A DNA stretch of 64,000 nucleotides from Granulicella sp. dw_53. GTDB taxonomy: Bacteria; Acidobacteriota; Terriglobia; Terriglobales; Acidobacteriaceae. A program made the translations under genes and the position numbers. How positions within the stretch are numbered: the first letter of the stretch is position 1; every line of letters begins with the position of its first letter. The notes beneath the pieces are model-generated. The model was not told the DNA's origin, ran no database searches, and was given only the letters and a program-made list of their open reading frames with translations. Of the stretch, positions 11,849 to 20,492 are shown in pieces. The stretch covers positions 1 to 64,000 of the forward strand of contig NZ_JAAVUR010000016.1 of NCBI RefSeq assembly GCF_018449545.1, written 5' to 3'.

Positions 11849-12052
11849 TCCGAAAGACCCTTCGTCTGTGCGCTCTATCTCTTACGGCACACTGTTCCTC
11901 CTCCATTGTCCTACAGTTGACCGACTAAAGTGCAGAGAAGGCTAACTGGATGCGCCGTTCGACTCTTTTAGGATGTGCAGGGCCGCGAGGTCGATGCATG
12001 ATGCGGTTTTTTCCCATGACACGGCTGAGGCTATGGTGGCATCATCTCGTCC

Positions 12053-12490
12053 ATGAATAACTACGCTAAAGACTGTCGATCTACCGTTATCCCTGCTCTC
12101 CGCTACCGCGATGCGCTGGCGGCGATCGAGTGGTTGTGCCGCGCCTTCGGCTTCGAGAAGAATGCGGTGTATCTGGGCAAAGGCGATATCGTTATGCACG
12201 CTCAGCTTAGCTTCGGCAACGGCATGGTGATGCTGGGATCGGTCGAGAATGGCAGCGCTTACAGCAAGCTGATGGCTCAGCCAGACGAGATCGGGATGCG
12301 CGGAACGCAATCTGCCTGCCTGATTGTGAACGACGCTGACGAGGTCTACGCTGCGGCGAAGGCTGCTGGCGCGACGATGCTGATGGATATCGCCGATATG
12401 GACTATGGAGGCAGAGCTTTTACCTGCCGCGACCTTGAAGGTCACATTTGGTCCATTGGAACCTACGATCCGTGGAAAACTCCTGAATAG
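12053..12490 (+). CDS. VOC-family (glyoxalase/PhnB-like) protein
   Basis: A 145-residue protein of the vicinal oxygen chelate fold. It opens with STVIPALRYRDALAAIEWLCRAFGFE, the usual first beta-alpha-beta unit, and ends with RDLEGHIWSIGTY, the metal-side strand. Such proteins bind metals and carry out varied reactions or bind antibiotics; the substrate is not predictable. Together with the DinB gene after it, it is on the plus strand between hscB and hscA, so the pair splits the hscBA order. It has an ATG start. Confidence 0.85.
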   Translation: MNNYAKDCRSTVIPALRYRDALAAIEWLCRAFGFEKNAVYLGKGDIVMHAQLSFGNGMVMLGSVENGSAYSKLMAQPDEIGMRGTQSACLIVNDADEVYAAAKAAGATMLMDIADMDYGGRAFTCRDLEGHIWSIGTYDPWKTPE

Positions 12491-12517
12491 GCAGATGGGC
12501 GTGGTATTTTGGTGGGC

Positions 12518-13006
12518 ATGGAGCTGAACCCGTACGAGAAGTTTCTTGGTGATGAAGATCCGGTTCCTGTGCTGTTTACTACGACGAACCGGTTGAAGGA
12601 GCTTGCGGATCAGCTTACCGAGGATCAGCTCGACATGGCTCCGGAGACCGGCAAGTGGAGCATCCGCGAGATCGTGGCGCATATGGCGGACTGCGAGCTG
12701 GCGTTCGGCTTCCGGCTGCGGCAGACGCTCAGTCAGGAGCATGCGATGATCCAGCCGTTCGACCAGGAGATCTGGGCGGAGCGATATGGCGCGTACGACT
12801 TCGCGTCGGCGATGGCAATGTTCGAGGCGACCAGGAACTGGAACATGAAGCTGCTCGGGACTGTGTCCGAGGCGGATCAGCATCGTCCGACGACGCATCC
12901 GGAGCGCGGAACGATGATCTTCTGGACGATCGTGGAGACGATGGCTGGACACGACATCAACCATCTGGAGCAGGTTGGTCGGATCGTTACTGCCGAGCGA
13001 GTCTAG
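12518..13006 (+). CDS. DinB-family protein
   Basis: A 162-residue four-helix protein. Likely metal ligands are the histidine in IREIVAHMAD near residue 50 and the two in HDINHLEQ near residue 147, the DinB_2 pattern. Members include mycothiol- and bacillithiol-dependent transferases, but many have no known role. The ATG at 12518 is preferred over the GTG at 12509 because it begins the usual MELNPYEKFL start. It lies 28 bases after the VOC gene and ends 3' to 3' against hscB, overlapping its last bases by 4. Confidence 0.87.
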   Translation: MELNPYEKFLGDEDPVPVLFTTTNRLKELADQLTEDQLDMAPETGKWSIREIVAHMADCELAFGFRLRQTLSQEHAMIQPFDQEIWAERYGAYDFASAMAMFEATRNWNMKLLGTVSEADQHRPTTHPERGTMIFWTIVETMAGHDINHLEQVGRIVTAERV

Positions 13007-13644
13007 AGGCCAAGTGCTTCGTTGACGTCGCGGACGAGGTTGCGCAGGTAGCTGCGTTTGTTGAGCAAAGTCACCATGGCGTCGCGAGCGCTGGTTTGAG
13101 CGGTTTTGTCTCCGGCGTCGAGAGCTGTGTCCCAAGCGGACCAGAGAGCTTCGAGTTCGGCCTGGGTTTCGACCATCTTGGTGTCGAAGGCGTCTTTGGC
13201 GGTGAGGAGATCGCGGCGGAGTTCGGGCTCGTCTTCTCCCATCTGGTTCGCTGCGCGCATCTCCTGGAGCTGCATGTTCAACTCGAAGACCTCTTCGAGG
13301 AGCTCGGGCGGAACGATTTGCTTCTTTTGCGTGCCGGTGGCGCGGGCTGCCTCGGTGGCGGCTTTGGACTGCTCTTCCAGCTCTACTCCTTCCAGGGTCA
13401 GGAGGTACTGGGTGCGGAGGATTGCATCTTTTAGGGTGCGGTAGGCGTCGTTTAGGAGCGACGACTGGGCTAGTGCGGCTTCCTGCTCGGCGAGTGGCTT
13501 GGCGGCGAAGCGGTCGGGGTGGAGCTTGCGGCTTAGGAGGTAGAAGTTCTTTTCCAGCAATGCTGTATCGAGCTGAAGCTTGCGGGGCAGGGAGAAGAAC
13601 GTAAAGAAATCGGTCTGGATATCGGTGTTGGAAATATCACTCAT
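13003..13644 (-). CDS. hscB: J-domain co-chaperone HscB
   Basis: Delivers IscU to HscA and stimulates its ATPase. The 213-residue protein has an N-terminal J domain with the HPD tripeptide in SRKLHPDRFA near residues 35-44, then a C-terminal three-helix bundle that contacts IscU (EVFELNMQLQEMR region near 115-130). Length is somewhat above the 170-180 of many HscB proteins because of a loop at about residues 87-105. It is on the same strand as hscA but about 1.15 kb upstream, with two unrelated genes between. Confidence 0.92.
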   Translation of the reverse strand: MSDISNTDIQTDFFTFFSLPRKLQLDTALLEKNFYLLSRKLHPDRFAAKPLAEQEAALAQSSLLNDAYRTLKDAILRTQYLLTLEGVELEEQSKAATEAARATGTQKKQIVPPELLEEVFELNMQLQEMRAANQMGEDEPELRRDLLTAKDAFDTKMVETQAELEALWSAWDTALDAGDKTAQTSARDAMVTLLNKRSYLRNLVRDVNEALGL

Positions 13645-13704
13645 CGGTCTCTAAGGTTAGACGATTTGAGGCAAATCCGCTGGAAATGAACTTACACTGT
13701 TGTT

Positions 13705-14463
13705 ATGTGCCGTCCCTTGTCCTGGCTGTTCGCTTCCGTTTTGTTCGCTTCATCGTTCGCTCCTTCTGTGCTGGCTGCTCAAACTCCTAGTGGTGCGGCT
13801 GGCGCGGCCCGTCAGGGCGACGCTCTTCCGGCGTGGGAGGCTGAGCTGAAGCGGCGGCACGAGGAGCTGATCCAGACGAATGGTCCGGGGACCGATGCCG
13901 CGCTTCGTACGCGGCTGCTGAACATGGTGGTTCAGGACCAGGAGGCTCGCGGCTTCAAGGATGGTACGCCGAAGGACAAGAAGAATCTCCAAGTGGCGAC
14001 CAATCTGAATGAGATCGACGCAGTGCTCACGGAGCAGTTGAAGGACATCGTTGCCAAGCAGGGTTGGCCTACGATTGCGCTGGTCGGCATCGAGGCGTCC
14101 AATGCGGCGATGCTTATCCTGACCCACTCGCGGGATCATGCGTGGCAGCTCTCGCTGCTGCCGCAGCTGGAGCAGTTGGCGGATAGCGGCAAGATCGATG
14201 GCTCCAGCCTTGCACTGGTGATCGACAAGGAGCTGGTGTCCGAGGGCAAGCTGCAGCGGTATGGGTCGCAGTTCAAGCTGATCACCGGGGGCATGGCGAT
14301 GTATGCCGTGGAAGACCCGGGTGGGCTGGATGCGCGGCGATCGCGGGTTTTTCTGCCTCCTATGGATGTCTATAAGAAGACCCTGGAGGAGATCTACCAC
14401 CTGAAGGCGACCAACCAGATCGTGATGGCGACCCCGCCGGCGAAGCCTGCTGAGGCTAAGTAG
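13705..14463 (+). CDS. Secreted DUF6624-like protein
   Basis: A 252-residue protein with a signal peptide (MCRPLSWLFASVLFASSFAPSVLAAQ). The body has the pattern of the DUF6624 family: a D-Q-x-R element (VQDQEAR), then N-x-x-x-I-D, a GWPTIALVG segment, a small-residue helix with an H, and a late KLQRYGSQFK motif. The function of that family is not known to me. It is divergent from hscB. A strong intrinsic terminator lies about 155 bases after its stop. Confidence 0.75.
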   Translation: MCRPLSWLFASVLFASSFAPSVLAAQTPSGAAGAARQGDALPAWEAELKRRHEELIQTNGPGTDAALRTRLLNMVVQDQEARGFKDGTPKDKKNLQVATNLNEIDAVLTEQLKDIVAKQGWPTIALVGIEASNAAMLILTHSRDHAWQLSLLPQLEQLADSGKIDGSSLALVIDKELVSEGKLQRYGSQFKLITGGMAMYAVEDPGGLDARRSRVFLPPMDVYKKTLEEIYHLKATNQIVMATPPAKPAEAK

Positions 14464-14999
14464 CCCTCCCTCGGGGGGGTGCCCCCCTTGCCTGCGGATA
14501 AACGGATTCGTTGCAACGAGATACGGGCAGGAGCCTGCGCTAAAATCCTCTATGCAAATGGCTTACGGCCAAATCCGTGCAGGAGCTTGAGTTACGTCCC
14601 TTCGATTGTTAAAGAGCAAAGCCCCGGAATGTCCGGGGCTTTCTTTTTTCGTTGCTGGTTCTATTTTATCAAGCGTGCCATAACTAATATGCCACTTTGT
14701 TTTATTTATTAACTTGTTTGTTTTGATTGAATTACGGAGAAAAGCGGCTTTTGAGGACTTGACAGCGGCGGACGCGGGCTTTAGCTGCCCCCGGTAGGAT
14801 AATTTGATCGAAGAGCGCGTCGGCGATAATGCGCTCAGTGATGCCGCAGAAGCTTTGCATCGCGTAAACAGTTGCCTCATGTATTTTGAGGGAGAGTTAT
14901 TTGTTCTACACTTGGGCGTGTATCACGCTCCCCCATTCAGGGCGACGAATGCAACGCGGTGTCCGTTCTCACAGTACATTGCATGTTTGATCTTGATCG
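14464..14999. other. Gene-poor stretch with one terminator
   Basis: No convincing gene is seen here. The first 35 bases carry a G-run and C-run pair. A terminator lies at 14618-14649. Composition drops to AT-rich at 14650-14740, unlike the GC-rich core on the left, and marks the left edge of the 14.5-17.5 kb accessory patch. Confidence 0.5.
14618..14649 (+). terminator. Intrinsic terminator
   Basis: A perfect 10-base-pair stem (AAAGCCCCGG with CCGGGGCTTT) closes a five-base loop and is followed by CTTTTTT. It is well formed on the plus strand. The nearest upstream plus-strand gene ends at 14463, so it either ends that transcript or a short untranslated RNA in between. Confidence 0.88.
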
Positions 15000-15590
15000 C
15001 TATTGATGTACCGGTATCGGCAGTGAACCTAACACCCTCACGAGCAGAAAGTACCCGGCTACCGTTAACATTCCCGCGATGATGCCCAGTGCGGTGCAAA
15101 TGTAGGCAATCACCTTCTGCCAAGTGCCCATTGCTTGTTCCCTGAGGAGCGAATACGACAAGGCTGTGGCCATGCCTGGGAGCTTCAAATAGTTGTGAAG
15201 CAAGCAAAAGAAAAAAGACAAAGCAAACAGGTAACATCCAACTAAAATTCGCTGCCGCAACTCAACATCGAGTGTGAGCGGATGTTGAGATGTGAGCAAT
15301 GCTGTGCTGCCTACAGTGATGATTAATGAAAGCGTGCCACCATTCACCAGTAACAATCTGTCGAAGAATGCGGTTGTGGCTTTATGCGTTTCGAGGATCA
15401 GCATGTCTAGACGTTGTTCGCTGCAGCCCTCAGGTGCTGGCACGTCGTGCCTCCTGCTCGGTGACTTGAAGCCACAATACCACAACCCACCCCGTGGCGA
15501 GTGGCCCGTGCTAAGCGTTCGCAACTCCCACTCTGCACCAAATTGGGGTGCCCGTTCTAGCTCCGCTAGGGCGAGAGACCGCGAATCCAA
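15000..15590 (-). CDS. Small membrane protein of unknown function
   Basis: The open frame gives up to 196 residues. Three hydrophobic segments are visible, near residues 78-100, 112-135 and 160-190. The N-terminal 60 residues look poorly ordered, so translation may begin at the ATG at 15404, giving about 134 residues. Neither start has a strong ribosome-binding site. Codon use is less GC-biased than in the isc genes. It sits in the accessory patch beside an esterase and a second three-segment membrane protein at 16956. No family is recognised. Confidence 0.5.
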   Translation of the reverse strand: MDSRSLALAELERAPQFGAEWELRTLSTGHSPRGGLWYCGFKSPSRRHDVPAPEGCSEQRLDMLILETHKATTAFFDRLLLVNGGTLSLIITVGSTALLTSQHPLTLDVELRQRILVGCYLFALSFFFCLLHNYLKLPGMATALSYSLLREQAMGTWQKVIAYICTALGIIAGMLTVAGYFLLVRVLGSLPIPVHQ

Positions 15591-15686
15591 TCCGTTGGGT
15601 TCGTGTCAGGACAACCGATCACTATCGGCAAGTCATTAGGGCAAGCTATCTGCAGGCGGCCGCAGAAGTCGACTGCTAACTTCAGG

Positions 15687-15742
15687 CCAATGCATGTTTC
15701 CAACATGCAACGATCAAATGGGATACTCGGCGATTTCTCATC
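15687..15742. repeat. Degenerate repeat A
   Basis: The stretch reading aggccaatgc-tgtttccaac and ending near ctcggcgatt has a second, diverged copy at 16796-16851. The two share blocks at both ends with changed middles. They bracket the esterase gene. This suggests an old duplication or a decayed mobile repeat. Confidence 0.5.
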
Positions 15743-15807
15743 AAACGACAGCCGTTACTTCCGAGAAAGGCGTTCACCGGGACTAATCCAGAAGCGCTCT
15801 GGGTGCG

Positions 15808-16773
15808 CTACAAATTCTTTCTGAGGAAACTCAAGGCCGCATCTGCATTTGCTTGAAACCATTGAGGCTCCGCGGCATAGGCGTGTGGCCCCCCTTCCGC
15901 AGTGAAGGGAGTGATGTTTCCGTTCGCTTTTTTATAGGCAGCGACGAAGCTCGTGAACTGGGAGTATGGAACATCCTCATCTGCGTTCCCCTGTCCGACA
16001 AAGATGGGAGGCAGTTTGCCACCGAGATGAAACTGTGGAGAAGCCTCAAGACAAAGATCATGTTGCGCCGAGCACGAGCCTCCCAGATAAGGGAGAATCG
16101 CGTCGTCTGTCTCAGAAAACTTCGTTAGATCAAGGTCGGCGCTGTAAAGAATAGCCGCTTTCACACTTGAACTGAAGTTCTTGAACGTACCGGACTCGTA
16201 GCGCGGATCGCCGTTGGTCAATGCCACAAGTGCCGCCAGCTCGCCTCCGGCAGAGCCACCAGCGACGGCAATACGGTTCGGGTCGACACGGTACTCACTC
16301 GCGTGGGCACGGAGCCAACGGATGGATTCCTTGCACTCTTCGAGTGCGACCGGAAAGCGAACTCCCGGACTGAGGTCATAATCGATCGCCATGCCCACAT
16401 ATCCGTGCTCCGCAAACGGCGCAATGAGCTTACTCCAACCTGTCCGGCTGCCCCCCGTCCAACCGCCACCATGGATAAAGACGATGGCCGGATGCGGCCC
16501 CGAATCTTTTGGGAGGTACATGTCCGCAAGCAGTGGAGCTGATTTGCCTTGAGCGTACTGCACACCGTTCACGCGGACATAGCTTTCTATAGGAACCATT
16601 GGGCTACTCTGCTGTGCACGTAAGCAAGCAGCAGCCAACAGCAAAACTAGCGAGGAGAGCCAGGTTCTTGCGAGGTTGTCTGTGATCGAGAACACCATAC
16701 CTCCATCGTAGCTGCACATCGCCACTGTTGTATTGAGAACGTGAAGTCGGCATATCGGAAGCAATCCGCCCAA
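15808..16773 (-). CDS. Secreted alpha/beta-hydrolase (esterase/lipase)
   Basis: A 321-residue protein of the hormone-sensitive-lipase/BD-FAE type. The likely start is the ATG before VFSITDNLARTW, followed by a hydrophobic export segment (SSLVLLLAAACLRAQ). The oxyanion motif is HGGGW near residue 101, the nucleophile serine is in GGSAGGE near residue 172, the aspartate is in ADEDVP near 265, and the histidine is in GGPHAYA near 297, so the triad is complete. It probably hydrolyses acyl esters in the periplasm or outside the cell. It sits among small membrane proteins of unknown role. Confidence 0.88.
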   Translation of the reverse strand: MGGLLPICRLHVLNTTVAMCSYDGGMVFSITDNLARTWLSSLVLLLAAACLRAQQSSPMVPIESYVRVNGVQYAQGKSAPLLADMYLPKDSGPHPAIVFIHGGGWTGGSRTGWSKLIAPFAEHGYVGMAIDYDLSPGVRFPVALEECKESIRWLRAHASEYRVDPNRIAVAGGSAGGELAALVALTNGDPRYESGTFKNFSSSVKAAILYSADLDLTKFSETDDAILPYLGGSCSAQHDLCLEASPQFHLGGKLPPIFVGQGNADEDVPYSQFTSFVAAYKKANGNITPFTAEGGPHAYAAEPQWFQANADAALSFLRKNL

Positions 16774-16775
16774 GT

Positions 16776-16851
16776 GTTCTCAACTGACGAGAACAGGCCA
16801 ATGCGCGTTTCCAACCAGCCCATCCTCGAAAATTGACTCGGCGATTACGCG
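16776..16851. repeat. Hairpin repeat B plus degenerate repeat
   Basis: GTTCTC at 16776-16781 pairs with GAGAAC at 16789-16794 around a seven-base loop. Right after it comes the second copy of the aggccaatgc...ctcggcgatt repeat. The hairpin core, ctcaactg-n2-gagaacagg, recurs at 17459-17479. It lies between the esterase promoter and the next gene. Confidence 0.55.
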
Positions 16852-16955
16852 TGAACCTGATTGCTTCTGTTGGCCGACCAATTCGGGAATCGACGCATAA
16901 TTTAGGTTAGGGACCATGTACATCAAGAGTATTATTCGGCCATCGAGGACACCAA

Positions 16956-17357
16956 ATGCAATGGCAAATTCCAGATGAAGCCAAGAGTTTTATGATTTAC
17001 GACTATGCTGAACTCAAAGATTTGTGCAAGCAGTTCTTGACACTTGTTTCGGGTATTTTGGTGTTTTCGGTCACATTTGCAGAGAAGATCGTAGGGTACA
17101 AAGCGATGGCACGGTGGCCTCTCCTAACTTCCTGGGTCGCCTTTATTATTGCGATCGTTCTTTGCGGACTTGCATTAGGCCTAATAGCTCTGGCGGGTGG
17201 ACAGGCTGTTTCAGGTGCTTCTATTGAGATTTATCGCCGCATGGAATCACAAGCTGTCAGATTGACGTTTGGAGCTGGGCTGAGTTTTGTAATCGGATTG
17301 AGCTGTCTCATAGTTGCTGGTGTCTTGACTATGTTTACTAAGAACACGGCGCCATAG
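16956..17357 (+). CDS. Small three-segment membrane protein
   Basis: A 133-residue protein with hydrophobic segments at about 27-46, 56-82 and 101-127, a short soluble N-terminus and a soluble loop at 83-100. No catalytic or binding motif is seen. It lies alone between two copies of a hairpin-forming repeat (16776 and 17459). Its layout is like that of the small membrane protein at 15000-15590, though sequence similarity is not obvious by eye. The start ATG is preceded by a weak binding site only. Confidence 0.55.
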   Translation: MQWQIPDEAKSFMIYDYAELKDLCKQFLTLVSGILVFSVTFAEKIVGYKAMARWPLLTSWVAFIIAIVLCGLALGLIALAGGQAVSGASIEIYRRMESQAVRLTFGAGLSFVIGLSCLIVAGVLTMFTKNTAP

Positions 17358-17752
17358 TCTTACTGTCTGACTCCAAGGTCATTTATGGTCGATATCTAGC
17401 GGACTCATCTTGTCGGCCTAAAGTCAGTGAGACTGAGTTACGGACAAATCACAAGTATTTCTCAACTGGTGAGAACAGGACGAGTCACTCATTGAATCCT
17501 GACCGTGAGTCCTGTTCTGCAAATTTGTCATAGAGGGAGACTACCTACTTTCAAGAGCGCTGATGGAGGCTTCAGTAGAGAGTCCGACGGTTGTTGAGAG
17601 CGAGAGAGCATGTGGATTCCGGGCATACCTTCTCTCCGGTACTGAAGAGCGGTCCAAGTAGGTATATGTCACTTTATTGGTGGCAGACTTCCATTTTAGG
17701 ATCAACCTGCATGTTCTTCGCGGAGGGTGGAGTTCGGGAGTTGCTGCGGGTG
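17358..17752. other. Gene-free spacer with hairpin repeat C
   Basis: This 395-base spacer lies downstream of both flanking genes. It contains hairpin repeat C at 17459-17475: TTCTCA and TGAGAA around a five-base loop. This matches repeat B over about 19 bases. No coding frame with sensible composition is seen. Confidence 0.55.
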
Positions 17753-20230
17753 CTACGCGTTTGGTGGGACGGTCATGCTCTCTACTGATGGTCCGATTTG
17801 GATGAGGTTCTCGTCTGTTGAGTCGGTGGAGGTGAGGCAGCTTCCGGAGCTCATTAGGGGCTCGAGGATTCGGGGCGGGAGGGGTTTTGAGAAGAGGAAG
17901 CCTTGCATGAAGTCGCAGTTGAGGCGGCTTAGGACGTCTAACTGTTCTTCTTCTTCGACTCCCTCGGCGATGACCTTCATTCCGAGGGCGTGGGCGAGGG
18001 AGATGATGGAGGCGACCATGGTGCTGTTTTCGTGGGTGATGCCCTGGATGAAGGAGCGGTCGATCTTGAGGGTTGAGATGGGCATCTCCTGGAGTCTTCC
18101 GAGGGAGGAGTAGCCGGTGCCGAAGTCGTCGATGGAGAAGCGCAGACCGTTGGCGGATAGTCTCTGCATCTCTTCGAGCGCGTCGGGGATGTTCTGCAGG
18201 ACGGTTGACTCGGTGAGCTCGAGGTGGAGGAGGCGGCTGGGGATGTTGAAGGAGTTCAACGTGCCGAGGATGCGGCTGGAGAAGTCGGATTGGCGGAACT
18301 GCAGGCCGGAGATGTTGACTGCGACTGGAACGAGCGGGATGCCCTGACGTTTCCACTCGTTGATCTGCATGCAGACGTGTTCGAGGACCCACTGGCCGAG
18401 GGGAAGGATGAGGCCGCTCTCTTCGGCGACGGGGACGAAGACTGATGGGCTGATGTTGCCGAGTTTGGGAGGGTTCATGCGGAGCAGGGCTTCGAGGCCG
18501 CAGATGTGGCCGTCTGGCTGGCAGATGGGCTGGTAGTGGACCTCGAAGGTGCCGTTCTTGAGCATCTCTTCCATGGCGGCTACGATTCGGAGGTCCTTGG
18601 CTTCGTCGGCGGCGTAGCCGGGCAGGAAACGGCAGACCTCGCTGATGCCGAGTTTGCTGGCCTCCCACATGGCTGTCTGGGCTCGGCTGCGAAGCTTGGC
18701 CACGTCGTCGCCGTCCTCGGGCGCGGTGGCGAGGCCGATGCTGACGCGCATGCGGATGGAGATGTCGCCGATGACGATGGGTTCGACGAGCGAGGCCAGG
18801 AGCCAGGTGGAGAGGCGCTCGGCCTCGGCGGTGTCGCTGATTTCGCCGAAGAGGACCTCGAAGTGGTCGCCGGCGGTTCGTCCGGCGATGTCGCAGGGGC
18901 GGACGTAGGTCTCGATGCGCTGGGCGATGGCCTTGAGGCACTGGTCGCCGGTGTGGTCGCCGTAGGTGTCGTTGACGGCCTTGAAGTGGCGGAGGCTGAT
19001 GCAGGCGAGGGCTACGCCTTTGCCCTTCTTTTGGCTGGCCTCGAGGAAGTCGTTTTCGAGCGCGAGGAGGCCTTTGCGGGAGTACAGGCCGGTCAGGTGG
19101 TCGTGGGAGGCCTCGTAGGTAAGGCGTTTGAGGAGCGCCTCGCGGGCTGTTACGTCGACTCCCATGACCAGACGATGATTTTGTCCGCCGATGACGATCT
19201 CGCGTGCCTCAATGTCTATGAAGAACTGGGTGCCATCTTTTCGCAGGTGCGGGGAGGCGATCGTAGAGCTTGGAGTCGACTTGATCTCGTGCAGTATCTG
19301 GGGAATGATGGCGGGATCGACGAGATCGTGCAGGCGGAGCTTCTCGAATTCTTCCAGCGAGTAGCCGTGGGCAGCAGCGGCGGCCTGGTTGGCACTTTTG
19401 AGTTTCAAGGTTGCCGGATCCACGACCCACATCATGTGCGGGCTGTGGGTGAAGAGCGACTTGAGATCGGAGGTGAGCCGGTGGGCGCTCTTGAGGCTCT
19501 CCTGGATGAGGATCATGACCATGCCGATGCCGACGAATCGATCGCCGGTGACGGTGCCCTCGGAGAAGAGCTCGCGGTGGACGATGTGGGCGACCGCAGG
19601 GGTGGAGAGGATCCAGATGACGAAGCCGCCGAGGGTGACGTAGAGGCCGGCGGAGCGGTCGGTGTAGTTCCACCAGAACATCATGATGTTGACGAGGACC
19701 ATCTGGACGAAGACGAGGGAGAGGGCGTCGAAGCTATTCCCATGAGAGACGGTCAGGGCCACGGGGATGCAGCTAAGGGCGCATACCGCCAGGGTAGGGA
19801 TGAGTTTGAGCCTGTCGTAACGGAACCTGCGCACGGCCGCTGCGGAGCCGCCGCTAAATCCGAGTGCGAGGATGAGATATAGCGGCCAGTGGCTTCCGTT
19901 GCCGAAGAAGACGAAGACCGCGAAGGCGAAGGTTGGTACTCCGAGGCCGATGCCGGCCCAGTAGATTTGGCGCGTGTCCTTGCGTAGGGCGGGGGATGAG
20001 AGGATGCAGCAGATGTTGGCGGCGAGCCCGCCTATCGCGGAGAGGAATTGTATGGTGTGGAGCGTGCGCGGGGATCCGAACGGCAGCACCGTCAGGATGG
20101 CGACGGCGCGGCACAGCCATGCGTAGATCCAGAAGCGAATGCGATCGTCTTCACGGCTTTGTCGGAGGAGCACAAAAAGTACAGCGACAAAAAACAGAGG
20201 GACGAGGGTGGGCAGTAGAGTGGATAACAA
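17753..20230 (-). CDS. Membrane c-di-GMP phosphodiesterase (MASE-PAS-GGDEF-EAL)
   Basis: An 825-residue signalling protein. Residues 1-225 hold about seven hydrophobic segments, a membrane sensor. A PAS domain follows at about 250-365, then GGDEF at about 385-545 and EAL at about 550-810. The GGDEF site reads AGDHF and so is degenerate, making cyclase activity unlikely. The EAL domain looks complete, with EALLR near 590, DDFGTGYSSL near 718 and AEGVEEEEQL near 772. It therefore probably degrades c-di-GMP. The frame opens at a TTG; the true start is uncertain. It follows iscA by about 260 bases, with a terminator between. Confidence 0.93.
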   Translation of the reverse strand: MLSTLLPTLVPLFFVAVLFVLLRQSREDDRIRFWIYAWLCRAVAILTVLPFGSPRTLHTIQFLSAIGGLAANICCILSSPALRKDTRQIYWAGIGLGVPTFAFAVFVFFGNGSHWPLYLILALGFSGGSAAAVRRFRYDRLKLIPTLAVCALSCIPVALTVSHGNSFDALSLVFVQMVLVNIMMFWWNYTDRSAGLYVTLGGFVIWILSTPAVAHIVHRELFSEGTVTGDRFVGIGMVMILIQESLKSAHRLTSDLKSLFTHSPHMMWVVDPATLKLKSANQAAAAAHGYSLEEFEKLRLHDLVDPAIIPQILHEIKSTPSSTIASPHLRKDGTQFFIDIEAREIVIGGQNHRLVMGVDVTAREALLKRLTYEASHDHLTGLYSRKGLLALENDFLEASQKKGKGVALACISLRHFKAVNDTYGDHTGDQCLKAIAQRIETYVRPCDIAGRTAGDHFEVLFGEISDTAEAERLSTWLLASLVEPIVIGDISIRMRVSIGLATAPEDGDDVAKLRSRAQTAMWEASKLGISEVCRFLPGYAADEAKDLRIVAAMEEMLKNGTFEVHYQPICQPDGHICGLEALLRMNPPKLGNISPSVFVPVAEESGLILPLGQWVLEHVCMQINEWKRQGIPLVPVAVNISGLQFRQSDFSSRILGTLNSFNIPSRLLHLELTESTVLQNIPDALEEMQRLSANGLRFSIDDFGTGYSSLGRLQEMPISTLKIDRSFIQGITHENSTMVASIISLAHALGMKVIAEGVEEEEQLDVLSRLNCDFMQGFLFSKPLPPRILEPLMSSGSCLTSTDSTDENLIQIGPSVESMTVPPNA

Positions 20231-20431
20231 TGTAGGGCCCGGCGTCCAAGATAATTATTCAGGAAATTGACGGGGCGTAACGTTGCCTACACAACATAGC
20301 GACGAGAAAGACGCTTATTTCGGTTATACTTTCGTGCTATTCGGCTGAGGTTGGGATCGGCTTGGTCGCTTCTCGATGGTCTAAGTGGCCTTGAATTTCT
20401 ACGGTCGGCTGGCTTTCTTTGGACAGCAGCG

Positions 20432-20474
20432 AAAAGAACCCCTACCTTGGCGTGGCCGTGTAGGGGTTCTTTTT
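20432..20474. terminator. Bidirectional intrinsic terminator after iscA
   Basis: AAAAGAACCCCTAC at 20432-20445 pairs with GTAGGGGTTCTTTT at 20460-20473, with a 14-base loop and T-runs on both sides. On the minus strand it lies 19 bases past the iscA stop codon and should end the iscRSUA transcript before the phosphodiesterase gene. Confidence 0.9.
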
Positions 20475-20492
20475 CGAGTCTTGACTGGCTGG

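Noticed and set aside
11942..13135. Minus-strand frame of about 397 codons over the VOC and DinB genes
   Set aside because: It is Arg/His/Leu-rich with no motif and lies opposite two genes with clear folds. This is a high-GC shadow frame.
14464..14650. Possible small RNA ending at the 14618 terminator
   Set aside because: The terminator is real but no promoter or conserved structure could be identified upstream, so an RNA gene is not called.
18506..19882. Plus-strand frame of about 458 codons opposite the GGDEF-EAL gene
   Set aside because: Very acidic and glycine-rich, no motif, and fully antisense to a well-supported gene.
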